Assembly: GCA_001273385.1 (NCBI GenBank)
Contig: LFWW01000009.1
Location: 1 to 53,983 of the forward strand
Direction of reading: 5' to 3'
DNA from: a miscellaneous Crenarchaeota group-6 archaeon AD8-1
GTDB lineage: Archaea > Thermoproteota > Bathyarchaeia > Bathyarchaeales > Bathycorpusculaceae
Length of the DNA: 53,983 nt
Under the pieces are notes generated by a model, which saw only the letters and a list, made by a program, of their open reading frames with translations, was not told the origin of the DNA and made no database searches. Numbering within the stretch: the stretch's first letter is position 1; each line of letters starts with the position of its first letter. Positions 1 through 8,033 of the stretch are shown in pieces. The position numbers and the translations under genes are program-made.

Positions 1-2
1 TT

Positions 3-185
3 AAAAAATTATTATATGAAAGAGCTTCATCTTTTCGAATCCAAGAGTGGTTAGGACTTGATCCTCATCCACCAATATACTTTAGAATAAATCGCTTAAG
101 AAAATTAGATACATCAAAAAAAGTTAAGCACTTATTGACTCAATCAATAAAAGATGTCTTCAAAGGATTTATAGAAACATTATAG
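3..185 (+). CDS. C-terminal fragment of an unidentified protein
   Basis: An open frame enters from the left window edge and ends at TAG 183-185, giving the last 60 residues of a protein. The readable part contains RIQEWLGLDPHPP followed by a basic segment and an amphipathic C-terminal helix ending FKGFIETL. Codon usage is AT-rich like the neighbours. I do not recognise the family. The next gene begins about 150 bases downstream, so the two need not share a transcript. Confidence that it is coding is moderate because it is short and lacks its start. Confidence 0.55.
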   Translation, partial: KKLLYERASSFRIQEWLGLDPHPPIYFRINRLRKLDTSKKVKHLLTQSIKDVFKGFIETL

Positions 186-338
186 CCTTCATTTAAGAAA
201 ATTCGAATACAGTTTTCTATTCTAAAGAAATCATATCCAAGAATATAGCTTAGTCTGTTTTTTCTTTATTAATAAATCAATCATGAAAAAAATAATATAT
301 CCTAAGAATCCTTGTAATTTAATTGCAATTAAAGGAGG

Positions 339-1524
339 TTGCTCGCTTTAAAGCTCATCTATATTGCAATAGACGGAATGGCTGATTTACCAATAAATGA
401 ATTGGATTATCTTACACCTCTGGAATATGCACATACACGATCCATTTAAATATAGTCCTGGAAGAGGAATAATTGAAGCCATAGGAGCAGGATTAGATGT
501 TAAAGATGGCGATTTAGCATTACGATGCAATTTTGCAACATTAGGGGAACACCAAAGAATTATTGATAGAAGAGTAGCCAGAACTTTAACAACTTATGAA
601 GCTCAAGTTCTTTGCAAAGAAGCAAAAAGCAAGATTAGACTTAATTCAAGCGAAGCAACTTTTCAATTTAAAAATACAATAGGTCATAGAGCTGTATTAT
701 TAATAAAAAATAAAACAAGGACTTTATCGAGCAAAATATCTAACAGTGATCCGGCATACAAAATACTAAATGGCGTTGGTGTCGCGCAAAAAAATGTGGA
801 AATGAAATTAAAGAATTGTAAACCGCTTGATAAAACCAAAGAAGCAAAAATCTCTGCAACACTAGTTAATGAATTCATAAAAAAAACTCACGAAACTTGG
901 GAAAATCATCCAATAAACATAAAGAGAACAAAAGAAGGAAAACTCAAAGCAAATGTTGTATTAACAAGAGACGCAGGACATTTGTTACCTCACTTTTTTA
1001 ATATAAACGATAAGTATTCTGTGAATTTTGCTGCATTAGCTGATATGCATGCTGAAAAAGGTATTGCTCAACTGGCTGGTATGTCAGCAACCTTATTACC
1101 TTCCCCTTCAGGTAATATTGAATCTGATTGCAAATATAGAGTAAGAAAACTAATTGAAACATTAAAAATCTTTGATTGCGTTTATATTCATCTTAAAGGA
1201 CCTGATGAGCCAGCTCATGATGGAGACTGTCATAAAAAAACTAAAATAATTTCTGAGATTGATGAGCATTTTATTGGTCCTCTTTTAAATGAATTGCACC
1301 TTGATAATTATCTTATTTGTATTACAAGTGATCATGCAACACCATGTGAATTAAAAGTCCACAGTGATACTCCAGTACCTATTTTAATTTCTGGGGGAAC
1401 AGTTGTTGGATCTGGAAAAACAACAAAATTTTCAGAAAGGGCATGCAAAAAAGGAAAACTTGGGCTTATAGATAGCGGATATAAGTTATTGCCATTATTA
1501 ATGAATTACTTAAAATCGAATTGA
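339..1524 (+). pseudogene. apgM: Disrupted archaeal-type 2,3-bisphosphoglycerate-independent phosphoglycerate mutase
   Basis: Archaeal apgM interconverts 3- and 2-phosphoglycerate through a phosphoserine intermediate in a metal-dependent alkaline-phosphatase fold. Seen: a strong Shine-Dalgarno AAAGGAGG at 331-338, then a frame reading KLIYIAIDGMADLP and TPLEYAHT, which stops at TAA 447-449. From about 438 the family sequence continues in the next frame as DPFKYSPGRG and runs intact to 1524, including the metal-binding motifs SDHATP and HSDTPVP. About 36 residues that family members carry between these two blocks are absent, together with the reading frame. That segment holds the catalytic serine (GSDTAH-type motif), so the product cannot be active. 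The codon where family members have Met is TTA (348). The only canonical start in frame, TTG 339, abuts the Shine-Dalgarno with no spacer. Translation of the 3' part could begin at ATG 397 but would be non-catalytic. A true pseudogene or an assembly deletion are both possible. Confidence 0.8.
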
Positions 1525-1549
1525 AAACAGAATTATTAAATAAATTAGG

Positions 1550-2014
1550 CTAGTAGGTTTTTCCTAGAAATACGAAAAAGGCAACTCCAACTAAACAAAT
1601 CCCTAAAATTAGAAGAGTTAAAACAACCATTTTAGGCAAGCCAAAAATATAACTCTGAATTTCAATGTTCAAAGTGACTAATCTTTCGTTTTCCATATCA
1701 CTATTTATTAGTTCTAAAGAATATTTCCCTTCAACTTCACAGATAAAAGTATAATCGATATTGTTTTTTTCTCCAAAATTAATTTTCGAACCATCAGGGA
1801 AGATCAAGCTTGCAGAAAAGTTACCTGTAGTAATACCAATGCTTCTAATCTGTATAAGCACTCTATCTTCAAGTGCCAAATTAAATTCATGATTCTCTTG
1901 GCTGTTGGGTTGAACATTCATGTTAAATATTGTGCCTGAAGCTAATCCAATAATGGAAATAAAAAATGTTAGTGAAATTAGCATGTAGACTAATAATTTT
2001 TTGAAAAATGACAT
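1550..2014 (-). CDS. Small membrane-anchored protein, unknown function
   Basis: About 154 residues. A hydrophobic N-terminal segment (MSFFKKLLVYMLISLTFF, residues 1-25) is followed by a roughly 95-residue beta-rich polar region. A second hydrophobic helix (MVVLTLLILGICLVGVAF) sits at the C-terminus, ending in a short lysine-containing tail. The middle region is therefore predicted to lie outside the membrane, held at both ends. I chose ATG 2014 because it starts a natural signal-like segment; an in-frame TTG at 2023 is also possible and no clear Shine-Dalgarno distinguishes them. It is convergent with the apgM remnant. No family recognised. Confidence 0.55.
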   Translation of the reverse strand: MSFFKKLLVYMLISLTFFISIIGLASGTIFNMNVQPNSQENHEFNLALEDRVLIQIRSIGITTGNFSASLIFPDGSKINFGEKNNIDYTFICEVEGKYSLELINSDMENERLVTLNIEIQSYIFGLPKMVVLTLLILGICLVGVAFFVFLGKTY

Positions 2015-2234
2015 TGCTAACAAAATCTATAATCAATTTCATATTTTTTACGAATTTATAATAATGATTTTTAAAAATTATTCAAATAATTTTTCATTTA
2101 GCCAATTCATTTATCATCTCTAAAAAAAGTAATTATTGATTTTTTATTATTCGTTTTTTCTGAAGAGAGTAAATAGTTGAAAACCTTTAAAAAATTGCAA
2201 AATTTACTTTTATAATCAATTATGAGGAATAAAG

Positions 2235-2645
2235 CTGTATAAACACATTAACCTTTTTTCTGATGGAGGCTCGAGGGGTAATCCAGGTCCAGCAGCTATA
2301 GCATTTATAATACAATTAGATAATGGAAAAATACAAAACACATATTCAGAGTTTATAGGTGTTCATACAAATAATCAAGCAGAATATCAAGCTATTATTG
2401 TAGCTTTACAATTTGCTTCTAAAATATCAGAAGAAATAACTTGTTATCTCGATAGTGAATTAGTTGTGAAGCAAATTAACCAAGATTATAATGTTAGAAA
2501 TGAAAGACTATTAATTTTATGGAATAAAGTGACTGCTTTAAAAAAACTTTTTAAAAAAACCAAATTTGTTAGCGTTCCTAGGTCCAATATTTACATTCAA
2601 AAAGCCGATATACTTCTTAATGAAAAATTAGATAAATATGGATAA
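2235..2645 (+). CDS. rnhA: Ribonuclease HI, with a non-canonical CTG start
   Basis: RNase HI cleaves the RNA strand of RNA/DNA hybrids during replication and repair. The frame shows the family order: DGGSRGNPGPA (first catalytic Asp), QAEYQA (Glu), LDSELVVKQI (second Asp) and a C-terminal KADILLNEKLD carrying the fourth acidic residue. At about 136 residues it matches compact archaeal enzymes. No ATG, GTG or TTG lies in frame between the upstream TGA (2223-2225) and the DGG motif. CTG at 2235 is 7 bases after GAGG (2224-2227), the spacing seen in neighbouring genes, so I take it as the start; ATA 2229 is too close to the Shine-Dalgarno. The VOC gene follows 15 bases downstream, probably in the same transcript. 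Function is secure; the exact start is inferred. Confidence 0.85.
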   Translation: MYKHINLFSDGGSRGNPGPAAIAFIIQLDNGKIQNTYSEFIGVHTNNQAEYQAIIVALQFASKISEEITCYLDSELVVKQINQDYNVRNERLLILWNKVTALKKLFKKTKFVSVPRSNIYIQKADILLNEKLDKYG

Positions 2646-2660
2646 AAAGGAGGCTTTGAA

Positions 2661-3050
2661 ATGTTTATTCACACAAGTATCAGAACAAGCAATATGGATA
2701 GATCAATTGAATTCTATACTAATTTTCTAGGATTAAAACTGATAGATAGAAAAGAAATACCACAAAATAATGCCGAGATAGCTTTTTTAAGAGATCCAAA
2801 AGCACAAGGTTCAATTCTCGAACTAACTTTTTATCGTAATCAAAAAGATTTCATACAACCTAAATATGAAAAAAGACTATTTGATCATTTAGCTTTTAAA
2901 GTAAAAAATATGAAAAAAATTATAAAATTGCTAAAGGCTGCAAACATAACTATAACGGATGAACCTTTCAAATTAGGTTCTGAAGGTACATTAATAGCAT
3001 TTATTGAAGATCCAGATGGAACATTAATCGAGTTAATCGAAAAAAATTAG
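2661..3050 (+). CDS. VOC-superfamily (glyoxalase I-like) metal enzyme
   Basis: 129 residues forming two beta-alpha-beta-beta-beta modules of the vicinal oxygen chelate fold. Likely metal ligands are His near residue 4 (FIHTSI), Glu in ILELTFY, His in DHLAFKV and Glu in TLIELIE, the spacing of glyoxalase I. The family isomerises hemithioacetals of toxic 2-oxoaldehydes, but VOC members have many substrates, so lactoylglutathione lyase is only the nearest label. A textbook Shine-Dalgarno AAAGGAGG (2646-2653) lies 7 bases before the ATG. It follows RNase HI closely and is probably cotranscribed. Confidence 0.8.
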   Translation: MFIHTSIRTSNMDRSIEFYTNFLGLKLIDRKEIPQNNAEIAFLRDPKAQGSILELTFYRNQKDFIQPKYEKRLFDHLAFKVKNMKKIIKLLKAANITITDEPFKLGSEGTLIAFIEDPDGTLIELIEKN

Positions 3051-3070
3051 CTAATATCTGAAGAAATAAC

Positions 3071-3784
3071 TTAATTTATAATCTTCAGTATTTCTATTAA
3101 ATCTCTTACAGTTTCATCGGGCTTAATTAATTCCATTTCTTTTTGTAATCGCCTCTCAACAAATATCGTTTTCATTCCTACTTCTTGCGCACCTTTAATA
3201 TCTGAATCTAGAGTATCGCCTACAAATATTGCTTCAGAAGCAGCTATTCTCAATTTATTGAGTGCATAATTAAAAATCTCTTGACTAGGTTTTCTTTTAT
3301 TGACATCACCAGAAACAATTATTACCCTAAAAAATTTTTTTATATCATGATTTTGCAGGAGTTCATTTACGCATTCAGGGATTGCAAAATTTGAGACTAT
3401 TCCAAGAACATATTTCTTATGCAATTGTAACAAAACAGCTTTTGAATCTTTATCAATTCTGACATATTTCATAAATTCTCTACAAAATGCAAATGTTGCA
3501 TCTATTGCTATACTACTATCTTCACTAAAATTATAACCTAGAAATTGAAGAGTTTTGGCTACCCGTTCATTAAAATGAGGCTCTTCGTTATTTAAATCTG
3601 CTTTTTTATATAATTCAACTCGAGCTTTTGTGTAAGCCTTTTTAAATTCAGCAAACGTTTTTTCTACACCTTTGCTTTTTAGTGAATAAAACATTGCTTT
3701 CAAGGAAGGAATGTAAAATTCATGATTATGTTCAATCATCATTAGCGTATCAAACATATCAAATAACACAGCTTTAATTTTCAT
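3071..3784 (-). CDS. HAD-superfamily hydrolase
   Basis: 237 residues with all four HAD motifs: DMFDTL with nucleophile D9 and acid/base D12, Ser131 in VSNF, Lys165 in KRKPS, and VGDTLDSD at 188-195 for Mg binding. Residues 15-110 form a helical type-I cap. The family mostly dephosphorylates small metabolites such as 2-phosphoglycolate, pyrophosphate or sugar phosphates; the sequence does not settle the substrate. The gene is convergent with the VOC gene and lies 48 bases downstream of the glycosyltransferase on the same strand, so cotranscription is possible. Confidence 0.85.
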   Translation of the reverse strand: MKIKAVLFDMFDTLMMIEHNHEFYIPSLKAMFYSLKSKGVEKTFAEFKKAYTKARVELYKKADLNNEEPHFNERVAKTLQFLGYNFSEDSSIAIDATFAFCREFMKYVRIDKDSKAVLLQLHKKYVLGIVSNFAIPECVNELLQNHDIKKFFRVIIVSGDVNKRKPSQEIFNYALNKLRIAASEAIFVGDTLDSDIKGAQEVGMKTIFVERRLQKEMELIKPDETVRDLIEILKIIN

Positions 3785-3831
3785 TTTCCGACTTCAAAAC
3801 AGAGAAAAGAAATTGCTTAAATGGATTACGG

Positions 3832-5208
3832 CTAATTCTTTTGCCATTTTCCATTATGGCCCATTAGGTAATCAATCATGCTCTTTGAACGAGCAAGAAT
3901 GTTTATGATACGTAATAAGACATACACAGGTGTATAGAGTAATAATTTAAGCTCAGATTTATCATAAACAAAACATATAGCAATTGCCTGATTTAGTAAA
4001 CCAATTAGTAATCCATATGGAACAAAAACTATCAGGTTATAAGCAAATAATAATTGATCTGGCGCAAACCAGAATAACAATGGGAATATAGAAATGGATA
4101 TCAAATCTATAATTGCACCTGCAAATTCGAAAATACAGCAATACCAAAGAAGACTTGCTAACCAAGATATTTTTGACATCAAATCCCTGTGAATAAAAAG
4201 GGTATTGTGTAGCCATCCAGTGAACCATCGCAATCTCTGATGCCATAATGAACGAATATTGGTTGGTACTATAGTAGTACTTTTAACGAAACTAAAATAG
4301 CCTATTTTTGCTCCTTTTTTATGCATTTCCAATGTAATTTCTAAATCTTCAGTTACAGTTCTAATATTACGTTCTTCTAATATCCCTCGTAGAAAGTCTG
4401 CATCATAAATTCCTATTGCTCCTGAAACAATTATTACCTTATCTCTTAATCCTTGAGCGCACCGACCAACTCCTAAACCTTGACTGTATTCGAGACGCTG
4501 TAAATCTACGTAAAAGTTTCGATCTGAACCTTGTCCATTTGGATGTGCATAACCTGTAACAGCTTTTTTTTGGTTAGTTATTTTGTAATCAACTAATCCT
4601 GAAAGTGTATTTTCATCCCACTCAGAATCGGAATCAACAATGCCTATTAATCCCCCTAATGCTCGATTTACTCCTGTATGAAGAGAGGCAATTTTGCCCA
4701 AGTTTAATGAATGTCTAATTACTTTTCCAGATATCTTAGGATATTTACTGTGATTATCATGAATTGCAGACCAAGCTATTTCATAGGTATAATCGCTACT
4801 TCCATCATCTATTACCAAGATTTCAGTTAATCCAGAATATTTTGCTGCTGATTTATAGAGACTATTTATACATAACCCTATATTTTTTTCCTGATTGTAC
4901 GCAGGAATTATGAAAGAAACCATTGGGTAGAATGCCTGTTTTTGTGTTAGCTGTTTTTTCTTTGAAATATGGGCAGCTACTATCCATAATCCTGAGAATC
5001 CTATTGCAATAATCGTATACCAAGTGTATAAAAATCTAATTATTGCACTCCAAACAAAACTCTCAGCATGTATGTTGCTAGTATATCCGAATAAATTGGT
5101 TATTATCCAATTTGCTATAGAAGGAAAATAATACCAAGACAAAAAACATAAGACAACTGGGAGAAGAAATAAGAGATAAATAAAATTGCGGCTTTTCTTC
5201 TTTACCAT
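3832..5208 (-). CDS. Membrane glycosyltransferase family 2, processive type
   Basis: 458 residues. Two transmembrane segments lie near residues 10-30 and 55-80, followed by a cytosolic GT-A domain (about 95-330), then three or four membrane helices at the C-terminus. Seen motifs are DDGSSD (134-139), DSD (192-194), TED (286-288) and QRLRW (324-328), the signature of inverting GT2 enzymes such as cellulose, hyaluronan or poly-N-acetylglucosamine synthases. It therefore probably extends or transfers sugars from a nucleotide sugar at the cytoplasmic membrane. Polymer and acceptor cannot be told. A TATA-like TTTAAATA at about 5323-5330 on this strand could serve as its promoter. Confidence 0.85.
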   Translation of the reverse strand: MVKKKSRNFIYLLFLLPVVLCFLSWYYFPSIANWIITNLFGYTSNIHAESFVWSAIIRFLYTWYTIIAIGFSGLWIVAAHISKKKQLTQKQAFYPMVSFIIPAYNQEKNIGLCINSLYKSAAKYSGLTEILVIDDGSSDYTYEIAWSAIHDNHSKYPKISGKVIRHSLNLGKIASLHTGVNRALGGLIGIVDSDSEWDENTLSGLVDYKITNQKKAVTGYAHPNGQGSDRNFYVDLQRLEYSQGLGVGRCAQGLRDKVIIVSGAIGIYDADFLRGILEERNIRTVTEDLEITLEMHKKGAKIGYFSFVKSTTIVPTNIRSLWHQRLRWFTGWLHNTLFIHRDLMSKISWLASLLWYCCIFEFAGAIIDLISISIFPLLFWFAPDQLLFAYNLIVFVPYGLLIGLLNQAIAICFVYDKSELKLLLYTPVYVLLRIINILARSKSMIDYLMGHNGKWQKN

Positions 5209-5337
5209 AAGAAACTACAATCTCCTCTCCAACCTTCTCTATCCTGTTCAAAAAAAAGCATAATTCTCTAATAAAATACTATTCCGACGAGAATAATATT
5301 TCAAAAATCGTGTAGAAAAAAATATTTAAAAAAAAGT

Positions 5338-5673
5338 TTATTTCAAAAGATTCGCGGGAGGTATTTTTACAGAATTCTTTGAGTTTTCTGGATCTTTGAG
5401 AAGCTGAGTTAACTCAGAGTGACGATTTAGAAAGTCTTTACCTTTCTTTGTTGAACCATAAATCTCTTTTCCATTAGCATAAAATTTGTCTAAAAGCTTT
5501 GTTTTTAACATAAATTTTAGATATTCATTTAATTGAGCAAAACTCAAATTTGCCTTATACATGATTTGCGTTTTAAGGGTTCCCGATTTTGCTATTTCTA
5601 AAATTTCTGCCATAATACTTAATTTATCCCGTCTTTTGGATATTGTTTGATTTAATAATGTAGTCAATGTCAA
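5338..5673 (-). CDS. Winged-helix transcriptional regulator, HTH_45 type
   Basis: 111 residues. The core (about 18-90) reads MAEILEIAKSG, then KTQIMYKANLSFAQLNEYLK, then a wing with LLDKF and YGSTKKGKDFL. This is the pattern of the small archaeal winged-helix family in which a T-x-I-M-Y-x-A-N-L-S motif precedes the recognition helix. Targets are unknown. A second protein of the same kind is encoded at 31270-31563. The start is uncertain: TTG 5673, the second TTG two codons later (better spaced from AGAAGG), or the internal ATG. Confidence 0.8.
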   Translation of the reverse strand: MTLTTLLNQTISKRRDKLSIMAEILEIAKSGTLKTQIMYKANLSFAQLNEYLKFMLKTKLLDKFYANGKEIYGSTKKGKDFLNRHSELTQLLKDPENSKNSVKIPPANLLK

Positions 5674-5828
5674 TGCCTTCTTTTAGATATAGTAAAAGTT
5701 ATCCTGTACTATTTTAAATCCTGTTTCGCAAGTCTAAATATTCTGATTACGTAATATTCTAGAAGAAGACTCTATAATTTCAAAATAGAAGAATTATTAT
5801 TCAATAATAGATCAATTTTTGAAAAACT

Positions 5829-6767
5829 TCAAATTTTTTTATTAAAGGGTACTCGATTTTCATTAGCACTTAAAAATAAACTTTCCAATTCCTTATCGCT
5901 TGCACCATTGCGAAGTGGTCCAATTATGTTTACAGTATTATCGTTTTTCATCAAACACGGTTTTAGCTTACCTGAACTAGTAACACGTAATCTAGTACAG
6001 TGCATACAGAATTCACGATTTTCTATAGGATGAACTACCTCAACCGTTACATTTTGTAGATGATAAATTCTTCTATTGTGCATATAAGGTCTTTTTTCTA
6101 TTGTAATAGCTTCTTTTTTTAGATATTCTTCTTGATCATCCAAATATTCATGGAAAGTAGAATAATATTGTTTATTAACATTTATTGGATCAAGCTCAAT
6201 AAGCTGAAGAATTGAACCTGTTTTTTTGGCAAAAGCAATCATACTTGGAATATCTTTAACATTAGTATTTTTTAAAATAACCATATTAATCTTCACTGGA
6301 TTTAAACCAGCTGCAATTGCTGATTTAACTCCGTTTAAAGCATTTTCTATTTTGCCGTTTGTAAGTTTATTATAAATTTTAGGATCTAGTGTTGGAAGGC
6401 TAATATTTACTCGTTTTAATCCCCTATCTTTAAGTGATTTAGCTTTTAATTCTAGCATAATTCCGTTAGTTGCCATTGAGAGATCTTTGATTCCAGGAAT
6501 TATTGCTATTCCATGAATTATTTTACAAATATCATTTCTTATTAATGGTTCCCCACCAGTAACTTTAATTCGTGAAATTCCTAATTTTATAGCAATCTTT
6601 GCGATCCTGATTATTTCATCAGATTTCATCTCATTGGCTTTTCCTCTTGAACAAGAACCAATTTCTTCGCCCTCTTTATGACAATAATCACATGAAAGAT
6701 TACATCTTGAAGTTATTGATATTCTAAGATTCAATAGTTGACGATTGAAATTATCAATTAAAACCAT
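5829..6767 (-). CDS. moaA: GTP 3',8-cyclase MoaA (molybdenum cofactor biosynthesis)
   Basis: Radical SAM enzyme that rearranges GTP to 3',8-cyclo-7,8-dihydro-GTP, the first step of molybdopterin synthesis. Seen: the radical SAM cluster ligands C22, C26 and C29 in TSRCNLSCDYC, the SAM-binding GGEP at 71-74, and the C-terminal second [4Fe-4S] ligands C254, C257 and C271. The length of 312 residues is normal. Its ATG overlaps the last base of the moaB stop (TAATG), indicating translational coupling. It is the last gene of the minus-strand cluster orc1/cdc6-HTH-moaC-moaB-moaA. Confidence 0.95.
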   Translation of the reverse strand: MVLIDNFNRQLLNLRISITSRCNLSCDYCHKEGEEIGSCSRGKANEMKSDEIIRIAKIAIKLGISRIKVTGGEPLIRNDICKIIHGIAIIPGIKDLSMATNGIMLELKAKSLKDRGLKRVNISLPTLDPKIYNKLTNGKIENALNGVKSAIAAGLNPVKINMVILKNTNVKDIPSMIAFAKKTGSILQLIELDPINVNKQYYSTFHEYLDDQEEYLKKEAITIEKRPYMHNRRIYHLQNVTVEVVHPIENREFCMHCTRLRVTSSGKLKPCLMKNDNTVNIIGPLRNGASDKELESLFLSANENRVPFNKKI

Positions 6768-7294
6768 TATGATTCCTGCAAATGTTTGATGATATGAGCC
6801 GATTCTGCTAATATAAGCCTCTCAACTGCTATTCTAACTGCATTAGGAGAACCAGGAATACAATAAATTAATTTTTTATTTATAACTCCAGCAAGTGCAC
6901 GTGACAAAAGAGCTGAAGTTCCAATCTCTTTAAAGCTTATTTGCCTAAAAAATTCTCCAAATCCAGGCAATATTTTTTTCAAATGAGGAGTTACCGTTTC
7001 TATTGTTATATCAGTAGGATTTATTCCTGTTCCTCCGGAGAATATTATCACATGTAAGTCCGGGTAGTTTAATCCTTCTTTTAGAGCATTGATTATTAAA
7101 TTTTTTTTGTCAGCAATAATTTTTTTTAATTTGATATTATGCCCTGCTTTCGATAGGGTATTTTGAATAAAATCACCTGAAATATCTTTATTTTTTTTAT
7201 TTTTTTGGTTATATCTTGAAGTGCTGCAAATAAAAATAGCAAAATTTAGTTTCTTTAAAGATGAACTTTTATGTTCTTGAGATGTTTTGCTCAC
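6767..7294 (-). CDS. moaB: Molybdopterin biosynthesis protein MoaB/MogA family
   Basis: 175 residues of the MoaB/Mog fold. It carries SGGTG at 86-90 followed by PTD, and PGSP at 147-150, the residues that bind molybdopterin and activate it by adenylylation. An N-terminal extension of about 15 polar residues precedes the first strand (NFAIFICSTSR). It starts 3 bases after moaC and overlaps moaA by one base, so the three are almost certainly cotranscribed. Whether it acts on molybdate or tungstate insertion is not visible. The oxidoreductase at 18.9 kb is a plausible client. Confidence 0.9.
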   Translation of the reverse strand: MSKTSQEHKSSSLKKLNFAIFICSTSRYNQKNKKNKDISGDFIQNTLSKAGHNIKLKKIIADKKNLIINALKEGLNYPDLHVIIFSGGTGINPTDITIETVTPHLKKILPGFGEFFRQISFKEIGTSALLSRALAGVINKKLIYCIPGSPNAVRIAVERLILAESAHIIKHLQES

Positions 7295-7297
7295 TAC

Positions 7298-7735
7298 TTA
7301 CGCCTGCTTATACTTTCTTACAACAATAATTTTTTCAATTTTTGTATTAGGATATTGACCTTCAATATTTTTTTCATATTGTTTTACCATATCCCAAATA
7401 GTCAATAAACCAATCGATGTTGCAGTTAAAGCCTCCATTTCTACACCTGTTTGAGCTGTGGTCTTAACCGTCGAACTTACTTGAATTGAATTCTCAGTAG
7501 CAATACTGATTTCAATAATAATATTTTCTAATGGTAAAGGGTGACAAAGAGGAATAATTTCGCTAGTCTTTTTAGCTGCTAGAATTGCCGCGATTTTTGC
7601 TGCGTAAATAGGGTCTCCTTTAATAATTTGTTTATTTTTTATCAACTTTACTGTATTACTCTTTAGAATAATATTTCCTTTAGCAGTAGCTTCTCTTATT
7701 ACACATCTTTTTTTCGATATATCAATCATTGTCAT
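7298..7735 (-). CDS. moaC: Cyclic pyranopterin monophosphate synthase MoaC
   Basis: MoaC converts the MoaA product into cyclic pyranopterin monophosphate. Seen in 145 residues: LCHPLPL at 63-69 and TGVEMEALTA at 96-105, containing active-site His and Glu residues, then the usual AxxxLTIWDM helix. The ATG at 7735 is chosen because AAGAGG lies just upstream and MTMIDISKKR matches the family N-terminus. An in-frame ATG at 7780 would add 15 residues inside the HTH gene. It begins 16 bases after the HTH stop, inside the moa operon. Confidence 0.93.
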   Translation of the reverse strand: MTMIDISKKRCVIREATAKGNIILKSNTVKLIKNKQIIKGDPIYAAKIAAILAAKKTSEIIPLCHPLPLENIIIEISIATENSIQVSSTVKTTAQTGVEMEALTATSIGLLTIWDMVKQYEKNIEGQYPNTKIEKIIVVRKYKQA

Positions 7736-7751
7736 TTTTTTTGCCTCTTTT

Positions 7752-8033
7752 TTATTGAACAGAAGTTTGTTCCCAAACATCTAAAAGATTTTGAACTGCA
7801 ATAGCTCTTGGTGATGCATCTTTAAAACGATACATTCTAATTCTTCCATAAACCCTCTGTTGAAGAATTTTTTCACTTTCTAATACTTTTAAATGTTGAT
7901 TAGTTGTTGAATAATTAAGTTTAATTCGCCGAGCAATATCTGATACGTTTAGTGTTCCTAGTCTAGAAATAATTTTTAGAATTTTCATCCTAGGTTTGGA
8001 AGAAAAGACTTCCTCAAATTTCATGCTTTTCAC
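7752..8033 (-). CDS. ArsR-like winged-helix regulator within the moa cluster
   Basis: 93 residues forming one winged helix: FSSKPRMKILKIISRLG, then LNVSDIARRIKLNYSTTNQH as the helix-turn-helix, then a wing VYGRIRMYRF. No cysteine metal site is visible, so it is not a classic metal-sensing ArsR. Start GTG 8033 sits about 9 bases after AAGGA; the gene overlaps the orc1/cdc6 3' end by 20 bases. Its position between a replication initiator and moaC suggests it could regulate this operon, but no operator was identified. Confidence 0.85.
   Translation of the reverse strand: MKSMKFEEVFSSKPRMKILKIISRLGTLNVSDIARRIKLNYSTTNQHLKVLESEKILQQRVYGRIRMYRFKDASPRAIAVQNLLDVWEQTSVQ

Noticed and set aside
684-878. 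Minus-strand open frame inside the apgM remnant
   Set aside because: Antisense to a conserved frame; no family features or ribosome binding site.
4037-4246. Minus-strand open frame within the glycosyltransferase gene
   Set aside because: Alternative-frame shadow of conserved transmembrane codons.
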